DNA of 64,000 nucleotides from Megasphaera lornae (lineage in GTDB: Bacteria > Bacillota > Negativicutes > Veillonellales > Megasphaeraceae): positions 1 to 64,000 of the forward strand of contig NZ_AFIJ01000023.1 in assembly GCF_000214495.1 (NCBI RefSeq). Direction: 5' to 3'. Under the pieces are notes generated by a model. The model saw nothing but the letters and a program-made list of their open reading frames with translations, did not search any database and was not told the origin of the DNA. Every line of letters begins with the position of its first letter. Position 1 is the first letter of the stretch. Of the stretch, positions 33,470-43,238 are shown in pieces. Made by a program: the position numbers and the translations under genes.

Positions 33470-35335
33470 ATGAAAGAAATTTGTTTTCTTATTGCCGACA
33501 CCTATTTAAAAGACACCATTTTGCATACGCTCACCGCTTACTATCCGGAATGGCCGAAAGGGACGCTGCCGAAAATCGAAATTATCGACTTTCCCCGCCT
33601 GGTGCCGCAAGCGAAAGAATTGCTGCAAACCGGCACGAAAGTAATCATTACCAACAGCGGCGCCCATCAAATTTTGCAAGAGCACATAAAATCCATTCCC
33701 CTTCTTTGCCTGTACAGTTCCACGCCCGATGTGTTATACACCCTGTCCGCCTTGGAAGCGTACCGAAAAATTCACTTGCTGTTAAACAAAAATTTTATGT
33801 TTCGTCTCGAAAACTGTCCGCCCCGGTTACGCGAAAAATTACAACTATATCCCCCGTATAAAGCGGAAGCCCCCTACGAACATTTACTGTCCTTAATCCG
33901 CAAAATCCCGCCCGCCCCCGCCACAGCCCTTGTCGGCTGCACCTTATTGCCGCAAATCGCCCCCCGCCTGCCCTTTCCCACCTTTCCTATATACCCCGGC
34001 GAATCGGTCATTCTGTCCGCCCTGAATTATGCCCGGGAATTGCTGAATTTCCAACGTCACACGCAACGGCAATTAAGCATTGTCACCTCTATCCTGTCCC
34101 ACGTGGAAGAAGGCATTATTCTGCACAATGCGGAAGGGCGCATTTCCCACTTAAACAAAAAGACCGAACAATTTTTTCAACTGTCACAAATGCCGCAACA
34201 CATCCGCCAAATTTCGCCCGACCTGCACCGCACGACCGCCGGCAAAGAAACCATTATTAACCGCCCGCCCTATACGCTGGTGGCCACTGCCGATACCTTT
34301 AAAATCAATAAAGAAACACATACCATTATTACCTTACGGGATATTACGGAACTGCAACGCCTGGAAAAAAACATTCGCTACAAATTAACCCGTACAGGCT
34401 TAACGGCCACACACACCTTTGCCCATATTCATACGGTCGATCCCGAAATGAAGCGCATCATCGCCTTGGCACAAAAATTTGCCGCCTATAACGAACCCCT
34501 GTTAATCCAAGGGGACAGCGGCACCGGCAAAGAATTATTCGCCCAAAGCATCCACAACGCCGGGCCGCGTCGACACGGGCCTTTCGTCGTCGTCAACTGC
34601 GCCGCCCTGCCGCCGGAACTCTTGGAAAGCGAATTATTCGGCTACGTCGGCGGCGCCTTTACAGGCGCCCGCAAAGAAGGAAAAATCGGCTACTTTGAAT
34701 TGGCACATACGGGCACCATTTTTCTGGATGAAATCAACAGCATGTCGCCGGCCATTCAATCCAAATTGCTGCGTGTCCTGGAAAACAAACAAATCATGCG
34801 TATCGGCTCCGACTATGTCATTCCCCTGGACATTCGCATCATCTCCGCCGCCAATACGGATATTTTACAAGCCGTCCGGGAAAACCGCTTTCGTCGCGAC
34901 TTATTTTTCCGGCTCCATACGCTAACCCTGAATTTGCCGTCATTAAATGAGCGCCCGGCGGATATACTCTACTTGTTTTCCTTATTTACCGAAAAAATCG
35001 CCGGCCGCCCCGCCAAAATTCCGCCGGCCCTGCAACAGGTCTTACAACAACACTGCTGGTGGGGAAACATTCGCGAATTATACAGCGTCGCCCTGCGGTA
35101 CCATATTTTGGCGCCGCAAACGCCCGACCGCTACGACGAGCTGTTCGATACGCCGCACACTGTCACTGCGCCGCCCGCTCCGGCGCTTGGAACCATAAAT
35201 TTAAAACAACTGCATCGGGACATGGACAACCTGATCATTCAAGAATTGCTCCGACAGGGTTTCTCCAAAACCCGCATTGCACAACTCTTACAGATCAGCC
35301 GCCAAACCTTATTTAATAAAGAACGTAACCAATAA
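33470..35335 (+). CDS. sigma-54-dependent transcriptional activator with PrpR N-terminal domain
   Basis: 621 residues. Residues 1-200 resemble the PrpR ligand domain (GTKVIITNSGAHQILQ, SIPLLCLYSS). About 205-290 is a PAS-like domain. The AAA+ domain has Walker A GDSGTGKE (349-356), the sigma-54-contacting GAFTGA (about 395-400), Walker B IFLDEI (418-423) and the arginine-finger region. Residues 590-621 are a Fis-type helix-turn-helix (SKTRIAQLLQISRQTL). AGGAGG precedes the ATG. Divergent from iorAB and beside a perfect sigma-54 promoter, it is very likely the activator of that operon, with an aromatic 2-oxo acid or related acid as inducer (inference). Confidence 0.92.
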   Translation: MKEICFLIADTYLKDTILHTLTAYYPEWPKGTLPKIEIIDFPRLVPQAKELLQTGTKVIITNSGAHQILQEHIKSIPLLCLYSSTPDVLYTLSALEAYRKIHLLLNKNFMFRLENCPPRLREKLQLYPPYKAEAPYEHLLSLIRKIPPAPATALVGCTLLPQIAPRLPFPTFPIYPGESVILSALNYARELLNFQRHTQRQLSIVTSILSHVEEGIILHNAEGRISHLNKKTEQFFQLSQMPQHIRQISPDLHRTTAGKETIINRPPYTLVATADTFKINKETHTIITLRDITELQRLEKNIRYKLTRTGLTATHTFAHIHTVDPEMKRIIALAQKFAAYNEPLLIQGDSGTGKELFAQSIHNAGPRRHGPFVVVNCAALPPELLESELFGYVGGAFTGARKEGKIGYFELAHTGTIFLDEINSMSPAIQSKLLRVLENKQIMRIGSDYVIPLDIRIISAANTDILQAVRENRFRRDLFFRLHTLTLNLPSLNERPADILYLFSLFTEKIAGRPAKIPPALQQVLQQHCWWGNIRELYSVALRYHILAPQTPDRYDELFDTPHTVTAPPAPALGTINLKQLHRDMDNLIIQELLRQGFSKTRIAQLLQISRQTLFNKERNQ

Positions 35336-35355
35336 TATACCGCCACCAACGCACA

Positions 35356-35395
35356 AAAACCCCCGCCTCCTGTCCCGACAGGAGGCGGGGGTTTT
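35356..35395. terminator. bidirectional terminator, sigma-54 activator versus TonB receptor
   Basis: 18-bp stem: AAAACCCCCGCCTCCTGT (35356-35373) with 35378-35395, loop 4 nt. Confidence 0.92.
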
Positions 35396-35412
35396 GTATT
35401 CCGCGCCGACCG

Positions 35413-38400
35413 TTAAAAACGATACGTAGCCTGCAACCGCACATAGTCTCCTAAAGAGAAGTTTTCCGGCGTATACAGCGTATCCCGTTTTTGCAACCCT
35501 TTGGCGCCAAACGTATAGAACCCTTGCAACAACATCTTCTTTCTCGGCACATAACTGAAACCGAAAGTAAACGAACGAATACCATCTAAATAACGATCCG
35601 GTACATCTGCTCCCGTGCCACCAAAGAAAGCACCATGAGCAAACGCCTTATAATCAAGATAAGCCTGCCAACTGCCCCGGCGTTCCGTATCCGCCCGGCC
35701 TATATCCAGCCGTACTACGCCGAAAGCGGGAGCCGTTCCCGTATCGGTAGGCACACCGTACGTATGACCGCCGTGGAAATATTTACCCAACGAAGAGAAA
35801 TTCACCCCGTATTCGGCAGAAAGTTGCGCATACTTGCCCACCTTAGCCTGTATGCCCGCAGCAACCACATTCGCCACCTTCATATCGGTTCCGTGAATAA
35901 TCTTCTTATCCCCTAACGAGCGTACATGCCATACTTCCAACCCTACTGTCGGCGTGACCTGCTTCTTCAATTGAATATACCCGGCTCTTTCCATGGCGGG
36001 AATCTTATCCTGCGCTAACAAATACCCTTCTTGCGTAATTGATTTAGGAGCACCGTACAAAGGCACCGGGGTTCCATGATTAGGATCATACATATCACCA
36101 AGCATATTATAAAACACGCTACTTACAAAATCCCCGACATTAGGTTCGGCATGTCCCGGCGACGTATCGTCATAAACAAACATATGATTACCTACAAACC
36201 CGGCAAAAAATTTATCTATTTGCTGTTCTCGTGTTAATACTTTTCCGGTGCGGGCATTTATAAACTGAAAGCCCGTTTGTTTCTCATTTTTATAGTGAGC
36301 AACGATACGATCATAATAATCACTCATCATGAGGCGAATATTTTTTTCTTCTAACCGCTCTTCCGGACTAAAATTCCGATCCGGAACTTTAAGTACTTCC
36401 TTCCTCACGGCATCGCGTACCACTGCATTCCCATATCGTTGTACCCACCACGCATCTTTTTCATTTCTTTTTTTCTCTCTGTTCTCTTCATGCGCATACC
36501 AATCTTCAATGGTACCGTCCGGAAGTCGTACTTGTGCATCTCCATAATAAATGTCCAACTCTTTCCGCTGCGTCATCTTGTCAATAATTTCGTCATACGC
36601 CGAACGATACATTTTTCCTTCACTTTTCGCTTTCTGCCTCAATGTATCCGCATCCGGATAATCCACTTTCTTCACAATTTGCAACCATTCTTGTGCCACC
36701 TGCAGTTTTCTGCGGGCAATTTCCACATCCGAAAGCTTGGGATCCCGTATCCATTCCCCTTTTTCATTTTGTATTTCTCCGGCATGATTAAATTTTTCCC
36801 GATAATTATATTTACCGTTAGGATCATATTTCATAGGATAAATCATCGGTACCGAATGAATACCGTCATCAGCGGCATAAACCCCGAATAATTCATTTAT
36901 CGTCGGCGCCCGATGAATAACTCCATGTTCTTTATGATTGTACGCACTGTCTACGTGCCCCGTTGTACGGCTGAAATCACCGTAGCCCAGGCGGGTCTGC
37001 CACCCATGTGCGGCATCCGTATACACCAGCCGCACACCGTCGTACTCTTTATTAAACCAATAGCCGGTGACGCCCATCTTTTCGTGTATCCGTCCGATCG
37101 TATAGTCCCAAGCGGGATGTTTTATATTCACTTCCGCCGTTTCCAAACGGGCCGGCGTCAGTCCCCGCGATCCCGCTTCCCGCGACGTATCCTCTGCACC
37201 CATACGTCCTACGGCCTTCACTTCCACGTGCTTAGTAAGCGCATACGCCAGTCCCAACCGCAACCGTTGCCGGCTGCCATGGAACGAAGCGTCCGCATTA
37301 TTGCGAGCCGCGTCCGCCGTCGCCGCCGTTTCTTTCGTCAGCCGCATATTCGCCTTGTTTTCCCCGGTAAACGATTCGCTGCGAACATCGTATTCCCCCC
37401 AAAGCGAGAGATGCCGCGGCGCGGACGAGGCAAAAGCATACCGGGAAATAAACGGCTGCGGTTCCCCGGACCATTGCCCCCAAGACTGAGCACCGTCAGT
37501 AAACGGCGCCGCTATATCCGCCAATTTCATATGCATCCCCAAGCGGTACGAACGTTCCTGATAGGCCCGTTCATCATCGTGATGATTAAAGAGATTATCA
37601 ATGCCCAAGTATACGGCAGTATCCTTGTTGATTTGTTTTTCTACCAACATATGCCAAAGGCCGAACGTCTTTTCTTTATATTTCGCTTGCTGCTTAATAT
37701 AATTGCCGTTCTTATCTTTTTTATAGGGATCCTGCACATAGCCGGAATTACTGTCCAACATGCGAATATAATAATCGCTCCATATGGTCGCCCGAATCCC
37801 CTTCTTGCGGTTGTTATACGTCACCGAAAGGTCCACCTTATGGACGGGTCTGTCCGTCAACCGCTTCGGCAAATCGCTTTCCGAATTATTAACGGCATGT
37901 AAATACGTATACCCCGCTTTTATGCTCCAGGCCGGCGTAAATTGATGACGTACTTCCGCTTCCACGCCGGTAATATCGGCGCTGCCGATGTTGCGGAAAC
38001 GATAAATGCGATCGATAGAAATGGGGCGACGGTCGGCAGCCGCAATAAAGTCAAAGTCAATATATTGTCCCGTAAAATACGGTGCCAAATAATCCCGAAT
38101 ATGATTGTGGAAAATGCCGATCCGCGCATACGTGTTTTTATTTTCCCCTTCCAACGATACATCGATATTAAATGATTTTTCCGGCTGTAACTGCGGGTTT
38201 CCCAACCAATACCAGCCGGGATGGGCTTCGCCCGCACCGCCGAACATTTGCCAGCTGTAATACAGCTCCGCCAATCCCGGTTCGGCATAGCCCGTACCGA
38301 CATTCATTTTAAGGCGTCGGTTGTTGCCGACGGTATAAACGCCGCCTAAATTAAACGTCACATGATTTCCGAACAAGTTGCTGTGATCCAAACGGAGAAT

Positions 38401-40149
38401 AGGGCTTACGCGCAGCCGATCCGATATCTGCCACGTATCCTGCAAGTACGCATATTTCTTATTAATAGACGCTTTTCCTATAAGAAGTTGATTTTGTCGT
38501 TCCTTAAACTCTTCTCCGTAAAGCTTTCCTTTATATCGTAAATCTTGCGGAAAATCCGGAGGCACCATACCGGGGAACTCCTTTAAAGTACCGAAATACA
38601 CCAAAGGAGACATGGCGGAATGATACATATCTTTCCCGATAAGCGCCGGCGAATTCTCTTTTTCCAATATTGTTTTAAACTTCGCATACCGAGCGGCAAG
38701 ATCCGGAGATGCAGGTGCTCCCATCAATAAAGAAAGGGCCATTGTTTTTGCCTCTTCATACGTAATTGGCGGCAATTCCGATGTCCCGTAATATTCTCTA
38801 TTCTTATCCCAAATGAACCCGTTTGCGGTTTCTTTCAACGCATAATTATGAACATGTGAATGGGGCTTATCATCTTTCATCGCTGTATTATCCGCTACCC
38901 AAAGCGATTTATCATAATCCCAGGGATCAATGGTTTCTACGCGGGTATGCGGTGCCCTTTTCAGGCGCGAACCTTCTCCCGTTTCGCGACTGTACCCCAA
39001 ACCATAAGAAAGGATATGCCGATCATTGAGCGCCGTATTCGCCGTAACATCGACGGCCCAACGGTTCTGTTTGAGCCAATCGACACCGCCTAAATCATTA
39101 CAACCGCCGTATGCGTCACTCCCTTTGTCATAATAGGTGAGCAAAGTAATATCCTGTTCCTTTACCTTCCCGTACGACGTCTGCAAGCGCCAATCCGTAC
39201 GACCGTTCCGGCCTTCCCACATAATCCGGTTCGTATCGCCTTGTCGTACGCGTTTAAAAATCTGCATCGGTTCAAAAAAAGATACCAGCGCAGCCCGCGG
39301 ATCGACCGATTTATTCCGCCGTTCCAGGTGTTCCCGTTCCGTCATGGTTTGAAAGGACAGTTTCTGCCGATTATTGACGGCATATTCTCCTTGTATACCG
39401 GCATTTTTTATTTCGCCGTAATAGCGCAGCGACGGTTGAAAATCATTATACCAGTTGACGCCTTTTGTATATACCCGGTCCTGTGAATTAATCGGGTCGA
39501 TATCCCGTTTGGATGCGGTAACGGCCACCTTCAGTTTGCCGACCCGACCCGTATCGCCGCGAAAATAGTAATTCATCGGCAAAGAGGTGCCGCGAAAATC
39601 CTTGCGATAGCGAAATTCCATGCCCAATTCCGCACCCGCCTTGGACGACGGCTGTTTCGTATGGACATCAATCACGCCGCCGATGGCATCGGCGCCATAT
39701 TTTGCCGACGAAGCGCCGCGTACGATTTCCATATGATCAATATTTTCCGCGCCCATACGCAGCAACGCATCCCCGGCGCCTCTGTATTTTGATAAATATC
39801 CCATTACCGGTTGTCCGTCCACGACGATCAGCGTATGCCGCGGTTCCGCCCCGCGAATGGATACGCCCACATTCCCCATGGCATCTACCGTTCGCAGCAC
39901 CCCGGTTTGTCGGAATACCACATCTTCCGCCGATTTAGCGCGAATTTCATTGATATCCGCTTTCGTAATGACACTGATACTTTGTGAATCATTCTTAGCA
40001 TTTTCTTGTACCGCATTTGCCCGTACATGGACATTTCCGGTCGTCACGGCTGCCGTGGCGCCGACTGCCCCTCCCGAAATTGTCAACCATGCAAAGATGG
40101 CTCCGGATAAGGCGGCAGTACGAGATATACGCATTCGTTTCTCGTTCAT
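35413..40149 (-). CDS. TonB-dependent receptor fused to a second outer-membrane barrel
   Basis: 1578 residues, about twice the usual receptor size. Residues 1-33 are a signal peptide. Residues 50-170 form a TonB plug (SISVITKADINEI, VGVSIRGAEPRHTLIVVDGQ, EIVRGASSAKYGADAIGGVI). A first barrel follows to about 885, with the usual late motifs (GYAEPGLAELY, NPQLQPEKS, YLGIDNLFNHHDD). From about 905 a different barrel begins (RHLSLWGEYDVRSE, RLRLGLAYALTKHVEVKAVG). It is interrupted by a roughly 280-residue charged soluble insertion (about 1075-1365, encoded by locally AT-richer DNA) and ends with a C-terminal Phe (QATYRF), as the BAM signal requires. Ligand unknown. AGGAG 8 bp before ATG. Single gene. 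Confidence 0.88.
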   Translation of the reverse strand: MNEKRMRISRTAALSGAIFAWLTISGGAVGATAAVTTGNVHVRANAVQENAKNDSQSISVITKADINEIRAKSAEDVVFRQTGVLRTVDAMGNVGVSIRGAEPRHTLIVVDGQPVMGYLSKYRGAGDALLRMGAENIDHMEIVRGASSAKYGADAIGGVIDVHTKQPSSKAGAELGMEFRYRKDFRGTSLPMNYYFRGDTGRVGKLKVAVTASKRDIDPINSQDRVYTKGVNWYNDFQPSLRYYGEIKNAGIQGEYAVNNRQKLSFQTMTEREHLERRNKSVDPRAALVSFFEPMQIFKRVRQGDTNRIMWEGRNGRTDWRLQTSYGKVKEQDITLLTYYDKGSDAYGGCNDLGGVDWLKQNRWAVDVTANTALNDRHILSYGLGYSRETGEGSRLKRAPHTRVETIDPWDYDKSLWVADNTAMKDDKPHSHVHNYALKETANGFIWDKNREYYGTSELPPITYEEAKTMALSLLMGAPASPDLAARYAKFKTILEKENSPALIGKDMYHSAMSPLVYFGTLKEFPGMVPPDFPQDLRYKGKLYGEEFKERQNQLLIGKASINKKYAYLQDTWQISDRLRVSPILRLDHSNLFGNHVTFNLGGVYTVGNNRRLKMNVGTGYAEPGLAELYYSWQMFGGAGEAHPGWYWLGNPQLQPEKSFNIDVSLEGENKNTYARIGIFHNHIRDYLAPYFTGQYIDFDFIAAADRRPISIDRIYRFRNIGSADITGVEAEVRHQFTPAWSIKAGYTYLHAVNNSESDLPKRLTDRPVHKVDLSVTYNNRKKGIRATIWSDYYIRMLDSNSGYVQDPYKKDKNGNYIKQQAKYKEKTFGLWHMLVEKQINKDTAVYLGIDNLFNHHDDERAYQERSYRLGMHMKLADIAAPFTDGAQSWGQWSGEPQPFISRYAFASSAPRHLSLWGEYDVRSESFTGENKANMRLTKETAATADAARNNADASFHGSRQRLRLGLAYALTKHVEVKAVGRMGAEDTSREAGSRGLTPARLETAEVNIKHPAWDYTIGRIHEKMGVTGYWFNKEYDGVRLVYTDAAHGWQTRLGYGDFSRTTGHVDSAYNHKEHGVIHRAPTINELFGVYAADDGIHSVPMIYPMKYDPNGKYNYREKFNHAGEIQNEKGEWIRDPKLSDVEIARRKLQVAQEWLQIVKKVDYPDADTLRQKAKSEGKMYRSAYDEIIDKMTQRKELDIYYGDAQVRLPDGTIEDWYAHEENREKKRNEKDAWWVQRYGNAVVRDAVRKEVLKVPDRNFSPEERLEEKNIRLMMSDYYDRIVAHYKNEKQTGFQFINARTGKVLTREQQIDKFFAGFVGNHMFVYDDTSPGHAEPNVGDFVSSVFYNMLGDMYDPNHGTPVPLYGAPKSITQEGYLLAQDKIPAMERAGYIQLKKQVTPTVGLEVWHVRSLGDKKIIHGTDMKVANVVAAGIQAKVGKYAQLSAEYGVNFSSLGKYFHGGHTYGVPTDTGTAPAFGVVRLDIGRADTERRGSWQAYLDYKAFAHGAFFGGTGADVPDRYLDGIRSFTFGFSYVPRKKMLLQGFYTFGAKGLQKRDTLYTPENFSLGDYVRLQATYRF

Positions 40150-40274
40150 CCTATATACTCCTCTCTTGTCTGCCTATATAAACGAATTGCCGCACTCCTT
40201 GCGAAATACCCGCAACGAGCCCCTCCGCGACAATGTCAAATTCAATATGTACTGCTACATAACTACCCCGCTTT

Positions 40275-40307
40275 ATAATACACCCAACATGTATACTTAA
40301 CAAGTAT
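40275..40307 (-). promoter_or_regulatory. promoter of the TonB receptor with overlapping palindromic operator
   Basis: Minus strand TTGTTA (40303-40298), 17-bp spacer, TATTAT (40280-40275). ATACTTAACAAGTAT (40293-40307), a perfect 6-3-6 inverted repeat, covers the -35, so a repressor is likely. It is not a Fur consensus. The 118-nt leader contains a small stem-loop TTGCG/CGCAA; I recognise no riboswitch class. Confidence 0.6.
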
Positions 40308-40377
40308 TTTGATATTTATTCTCTGTTTAATGTGCCTTATCCGCCTTACTCCCGACTGCCGCCGCCAAAAAGCGCAC

Positions 40378-40413
40378 AAAAAACCCCGCCTCCTGTCCGA
40401 ACAAGAGGCGGGG
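40378..40413 (-). terminator. terminator of the HAAAP transporter gene
   Basis: CCCCGCCTC (40384-40392) with GAGGCGGGG (40405-40413), loop 12 nt, six U in the minus direction. Confidence 0.82.
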
Positions 40414-40435
40414 GAGATTATGTTTCCGCGAAAAA

Positions 40436-41749
40436 TTATAACGAGGCAATAAAGGGAGAAATGACCAGTATAATTCCCATGAAAACAATCGGTATTAATT
40501 TCCAATTTTTATAGGCGCTGAAAAACGGCAGTTTCCACACCAACCAGGCCGGTAAAAAACAGGCAATAATCCCGATCAGTCCGCCCAAAACGGGCGTAAA
40601 CCGCAAAATGGGAATATTGCACACAGTAATTCCCCAACAAAGCAGAATGCAAAACACACTGATGCTGTATGTAAGCAATTTTTTCGGCAGCCGCGTTTCG
40701 TCAATAAAGCGTTTCAACACATTCAGCACAATGCCGCGACAGGCATCGCGAAATCCCAAAAACATGGCAAAATAGGCCGTAACAACGGCAAAAATATTCA
40801 ACACCAAATTTAAAATTTTAAACAGCGAACCGTCCATATCCGCCGCCGCCAAGGCCAGGGCGGAAATATTGGCAGTATATGCCTGCAAGGCTTGTTCATG
40901 GCTCATGGCGAAATTAAAGGAAACCGTATAAAACACAACCAACCCCACTAAAAATAAATAGGCCGTTTTATACACCCGCAAGGAACGATAATGGGCAACC
41001 GCTTTATTTTCTTCCCGGCCGCGATAATAAATCGTCACCGGTCCCAAGCCGACAAAAAATTCAATGGACATAGCAATAAACGGCAAGAGAATAATAAAGT
41101 GTTTGACCACATACAGAGCATCGGGCGGAATCAACACGTTGGCCGCTTGCCAAAAGGGAATCATAATCACCCCCAGGGCGGCAATCACCAGGGCTTTGGT
41201 AAAGACCATGGCCGAGGAAATTTTCATCAGCGCTTTTTCTCCTTGTGAGGCCAACAGTACTAAAAAAGAAATAATGGCCAGGCTGTACAGAATATTGGTC
41301 GACAACACCGTTTTCGTAACCCCGAAGGTCACTAAAAAAGACGCGCTGTCATTCGTTAAGGCCGTCGAATATAAAAAAATTAAAATCGTCGTAAATATGA
41401 AATAGAGTACACCTAAAAAGAATCCCCAATTTTTTCCCAAATAGCCGGAAATGACCCCGGCAAAGTCTTCACACTGCGGTGCTTCCGCCAAAACATTCAA
41501 GTACAATTTTTGATGCTCATACGCAATGGGATAGCCGACAAGCGCCACCAATAAAAAAATCAACACGCCGGACAACCCCACCTGCACCGGTAAAAAAATA
41601 ATGCCGGCTCCCAACGACATGCCGACACACATAATAATCCAGCCCAAATCAATGCCGCTGAAGCGAGTAGCCTGTCGCCACGCTTCGTTACTCAAACCGG
41701 ATTGCTCTCTGAATTTTCGTTCTTCCCAAATTCTCTCCGCTATAGCCAT
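40436..41749 (-). CDS. HAAAP-family amino-acid permease (SdaC/TyrP-like)
   Basis: 437-residue secondary transporter with about eleven membrane helices. The first carries MCVGMSLGAGIIFLPVQVG, the unwound glycine-rich segment of the hydroxy/aromatic amino acid permease family. Substrate is serine/threonine or an aromatic amino acid, imported with protons. Sequence alone does not separate these. Both choices fit the window, which has a serine dehydratase and aromatic oxidation genes. AGGAGG precedes the ATG. Monocistronic with its own terminator. Confidence 0.85.
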   Translation of the reverse strand: MAIAERIWEERKFREQSGLSNEAWRQATRFSGIDLGWIIMCVGMSLGAGIIFLPVQVGLSGVLIFLLVALVGYPIAYEHQKLYLNVLAEAPQCEDFAGVISGYLGKNWGFFLGVLYFIFTTILIFLYSTALTNDSASFLVTFGVTKTVLSTNILYSLAIISFLVLLASQGEKALMKISSAMVFTKALVIAALGVIMIPFWQAANVLIPPDALYVVKHFIILLPFIAMSIEFFVGLGPVTIYYRGREENKAVAHYRSLRVYKTAYLFLVGLVVFYTVSFNFAMSHEQALQAYTANISALALAAADMDGSLFKILNLVLNIFAVVTAYFAMFLGFRDACRGIVLNVLKRFIDETRLPKKLLTYSISVFCILLCWGITVCNIPILRFTPVLGGLIGIIACFLPAWLVWKLPFFSAYKNWKLIPIVFMGIILVISPFIASL

Positions 41750-41807
41750 TTTGCATCCTCCTATATTCTCAGAATTGTTGCGGGGATTTACTACTGTTTA
41801 TTTTTCC

Positions 41808-41835
41808 ATTGTACAGAAAATTTATGCTTTTGAAA
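41808..41835 (-). promoter_or_regulatory. possible promoter of the HAAAP permease
   Basis: Minus strand TTTCAA (41835-41830), 16-bp spacer, TACAAT (41813-41808). Weak -35. Confidence 0.35.
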
Positions 41836-41870
41836 AGTTTTAACCGAAAAAATCTTATAAAAATAAAAAA

Positions 41871-41905
41871 ACAAGACTGTTTCCTCTGTAAGGAAACAGT
41901 CTTGT
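41871..41905 (-). terminator. terminator of tuf
   Basis: Perfect 15-bp stem ACAAGACTGTTTCCT (41871-41885) with 41891-41905, 5-nt loop, long U-tract in the minus direction. Confidence 0.92.
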
Positions 41906-41917
41906 TGCGCGCCTATC

Positions 41918-43105
41918 TTACGCTTCAATTTCCGAAACAACGCCGGCGCCTACTGTACGGCCGCCTTCACGAATAGCGAACCGCAAGCCTACTTCAATAG
42001 CAATCGGCGTGATTAATTCCACGTCCATTTTTACGTTATCGCCGGGCATGCACATTTCCGTGCCTTCCGGTAATTGAATAACGCCGGTTACGTCGGTGGT
42101 GCGGAAGTAGAACTGCGGACGATAGCCGTTAAAGAACGGCGTATGACGACCGCCTTCATCTTTCGTCAACACGTATACCTGCGCTTTGAACTTGGTGTGC
42201 GGATGAATGGAACCGGGTTTTGCCAATACTTGGCCGCGTTCGATTTCTTTACGATCCACGCCGCGAAGCAAGGCGCCGATGTTGTCGCCGGCTTCCGCCA
42301 AATCCAACAATTTACGGAACATTTCCACGCCCGTAACTACCGTTTCTCTCGGTTTATCCGCCAAGCCTACGATTTCCACCGTATCACCGACTTTAACCGT
42401 ACCGCGTTCTACACGACCCGTGGCCACCGTACCGCGGCCGGTAATGGTGAAGACGTCTTCAACAGGCATCAGGAACGGTTTGTCCGTCGGGCGATCCGGC
42501 GTCGGAATATACGAATCTACAGCATCCATTAAATCCAGAATACTTTTTTCCGCTTCCGCATCTCCTTCCAAAGCCTTTAATGCGGAACCGACAATAATCG
42601 GCACGTCGTCGCCGGGGAAATCATAAGAAGACAACAATTCCCGTACTTCCATTTCCACCAATTCAATAAGTTCCGGATCATCCACCTGATCGGCTTTGTT
42701 GAGGTAAACAACAATTGCCGGTACGCCGACCTGACGAGCCAGGAGGATGTGTTCACGAGTCTGCGGCATAGGGCCGTCGGCGGCGGAAACAACCAAAATA
42801 GCGCCGTCCATCTGTGCCGCGCCGGTGATCATGTTTTTAACATAATCGGCATGGCCCGGGCAATCCACATGCGCATAATGCCGTTTGTCCGTTTCGTATT
42901 CCACATGCGCCGTATTAATGGTAATACCGCGTTCCCGTTCTTCCGGGGCCTTATCGATATCGGCATAATCTTCAAACTTGGCATAGCCTTTTTTCGACAA
43001 TACTTTTGTAATCGCAGCCGTTAACGTGGTTTTACCGTGGTCAACGTGACCGATGGTTCCAATATTAACATGCGGTTTGGTTCTTTCATAATGTTCTTTT
43101 GCCAT
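41918..43105 (-). CDS. tuf: translation elongation factor Tu
   Basis: GTPase that delivers aminoacyl-tRNA to the ribosome. 395 residues. G1 GHVDHGKTT (19-27), G3 DCPGHADY and G4 NKADQVDD are intact; domains 2 and 3 are complete. AAAGGAGG decides the ATG at 43105; an in-frame extension upstream has no homology. It stands apart from rpsL-rpsG-fusA and follows five tRNA genes, like tufB of E. coli. It may be expressed from the tRNA promoter by readthrough past a weak hairpin and from a local -10. Confidence 0.98.
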   Translation of the reverse strand: MAKEHYERTKPHVNIGTIGHVDHGKTTLTAAITKVLSKKGYAKFEDYADIDKAPEERERGITINTAHVEYETDKRHYAHVDCPGHADYVKNMITGAAQMDGAILVVSAADGPMPQTREHILLARQVGVPAIVVYLNKADQVDDPELIELVEMEVRELLSSYDFPGDDVPIIVGSALKALEGDAEAEKSILDLMDAVDSYIPTPDRPTDKPFLMPVEDVFTITGRGTVATGRVERGTVKVGDTVEIVGLADKPRETVVTGVEMFRKLLDLAEAGDNIGALLRGVDRKEIERGQVLAKPGSIHPHTKFKAQVYVLTKDEGGRHTPFFNGYRPQFYFRTTDVTGVIQLPEGTEMCMPGDNVKMDVELITPIAIEVGLRFAIREGGRTVGAGVVSEIEA

Positions 43106-43148
43106 AGCACTCGATTCCTCCTTTAGGATCAATATATTGACTACCTGT

Positions 43149-43157
43149 ATTCTACCA
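43149..43157 (-). promoter_or_regulatory. possible extended -10 promoter of tuf
   Basis: Minus strand TGGTAGAAT (-10 TAGAAT 43154-43149 with TGn). No clear -35. Confidence 0.35.
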
Positions 43158-43210
43158 CACAATATTATTTTTTTCTCTCTTTTCCGAAAAAATAATTTGC
43201 ATATAGAAAA

Positions 43211-43233
43211 TAACCTCGTTTTTTACGAGGTTA
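43211..43233 (-). terminator. weak hairpin between tRNA-Met and tuf
   Basis: TAACCTCGT (43211-43219) with ACGAGGTTA (43225-43233), loop 5 nt, then a short UUUUC. Probably a leaky terminator or processing site separating tRNAs from tuf mRNA. Confidence 0.55.
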
Positions 43234-43238
43234 TGATG

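Noticed and set aside
34466-34482. Second sigma-54-like sequence TTGGCAC...TTGC inside the activator gene
   Set aside because: GG-GC spacing is one base too long and it lies in coding sequence with no gene start downstream.
36913-37902. 329-codon frame opposite the TonB receptor gene
   Set aside because: Arg/His/Pro-rich, antisense to conserved barrel strands, no ribosome site; a shadow of the real gene.
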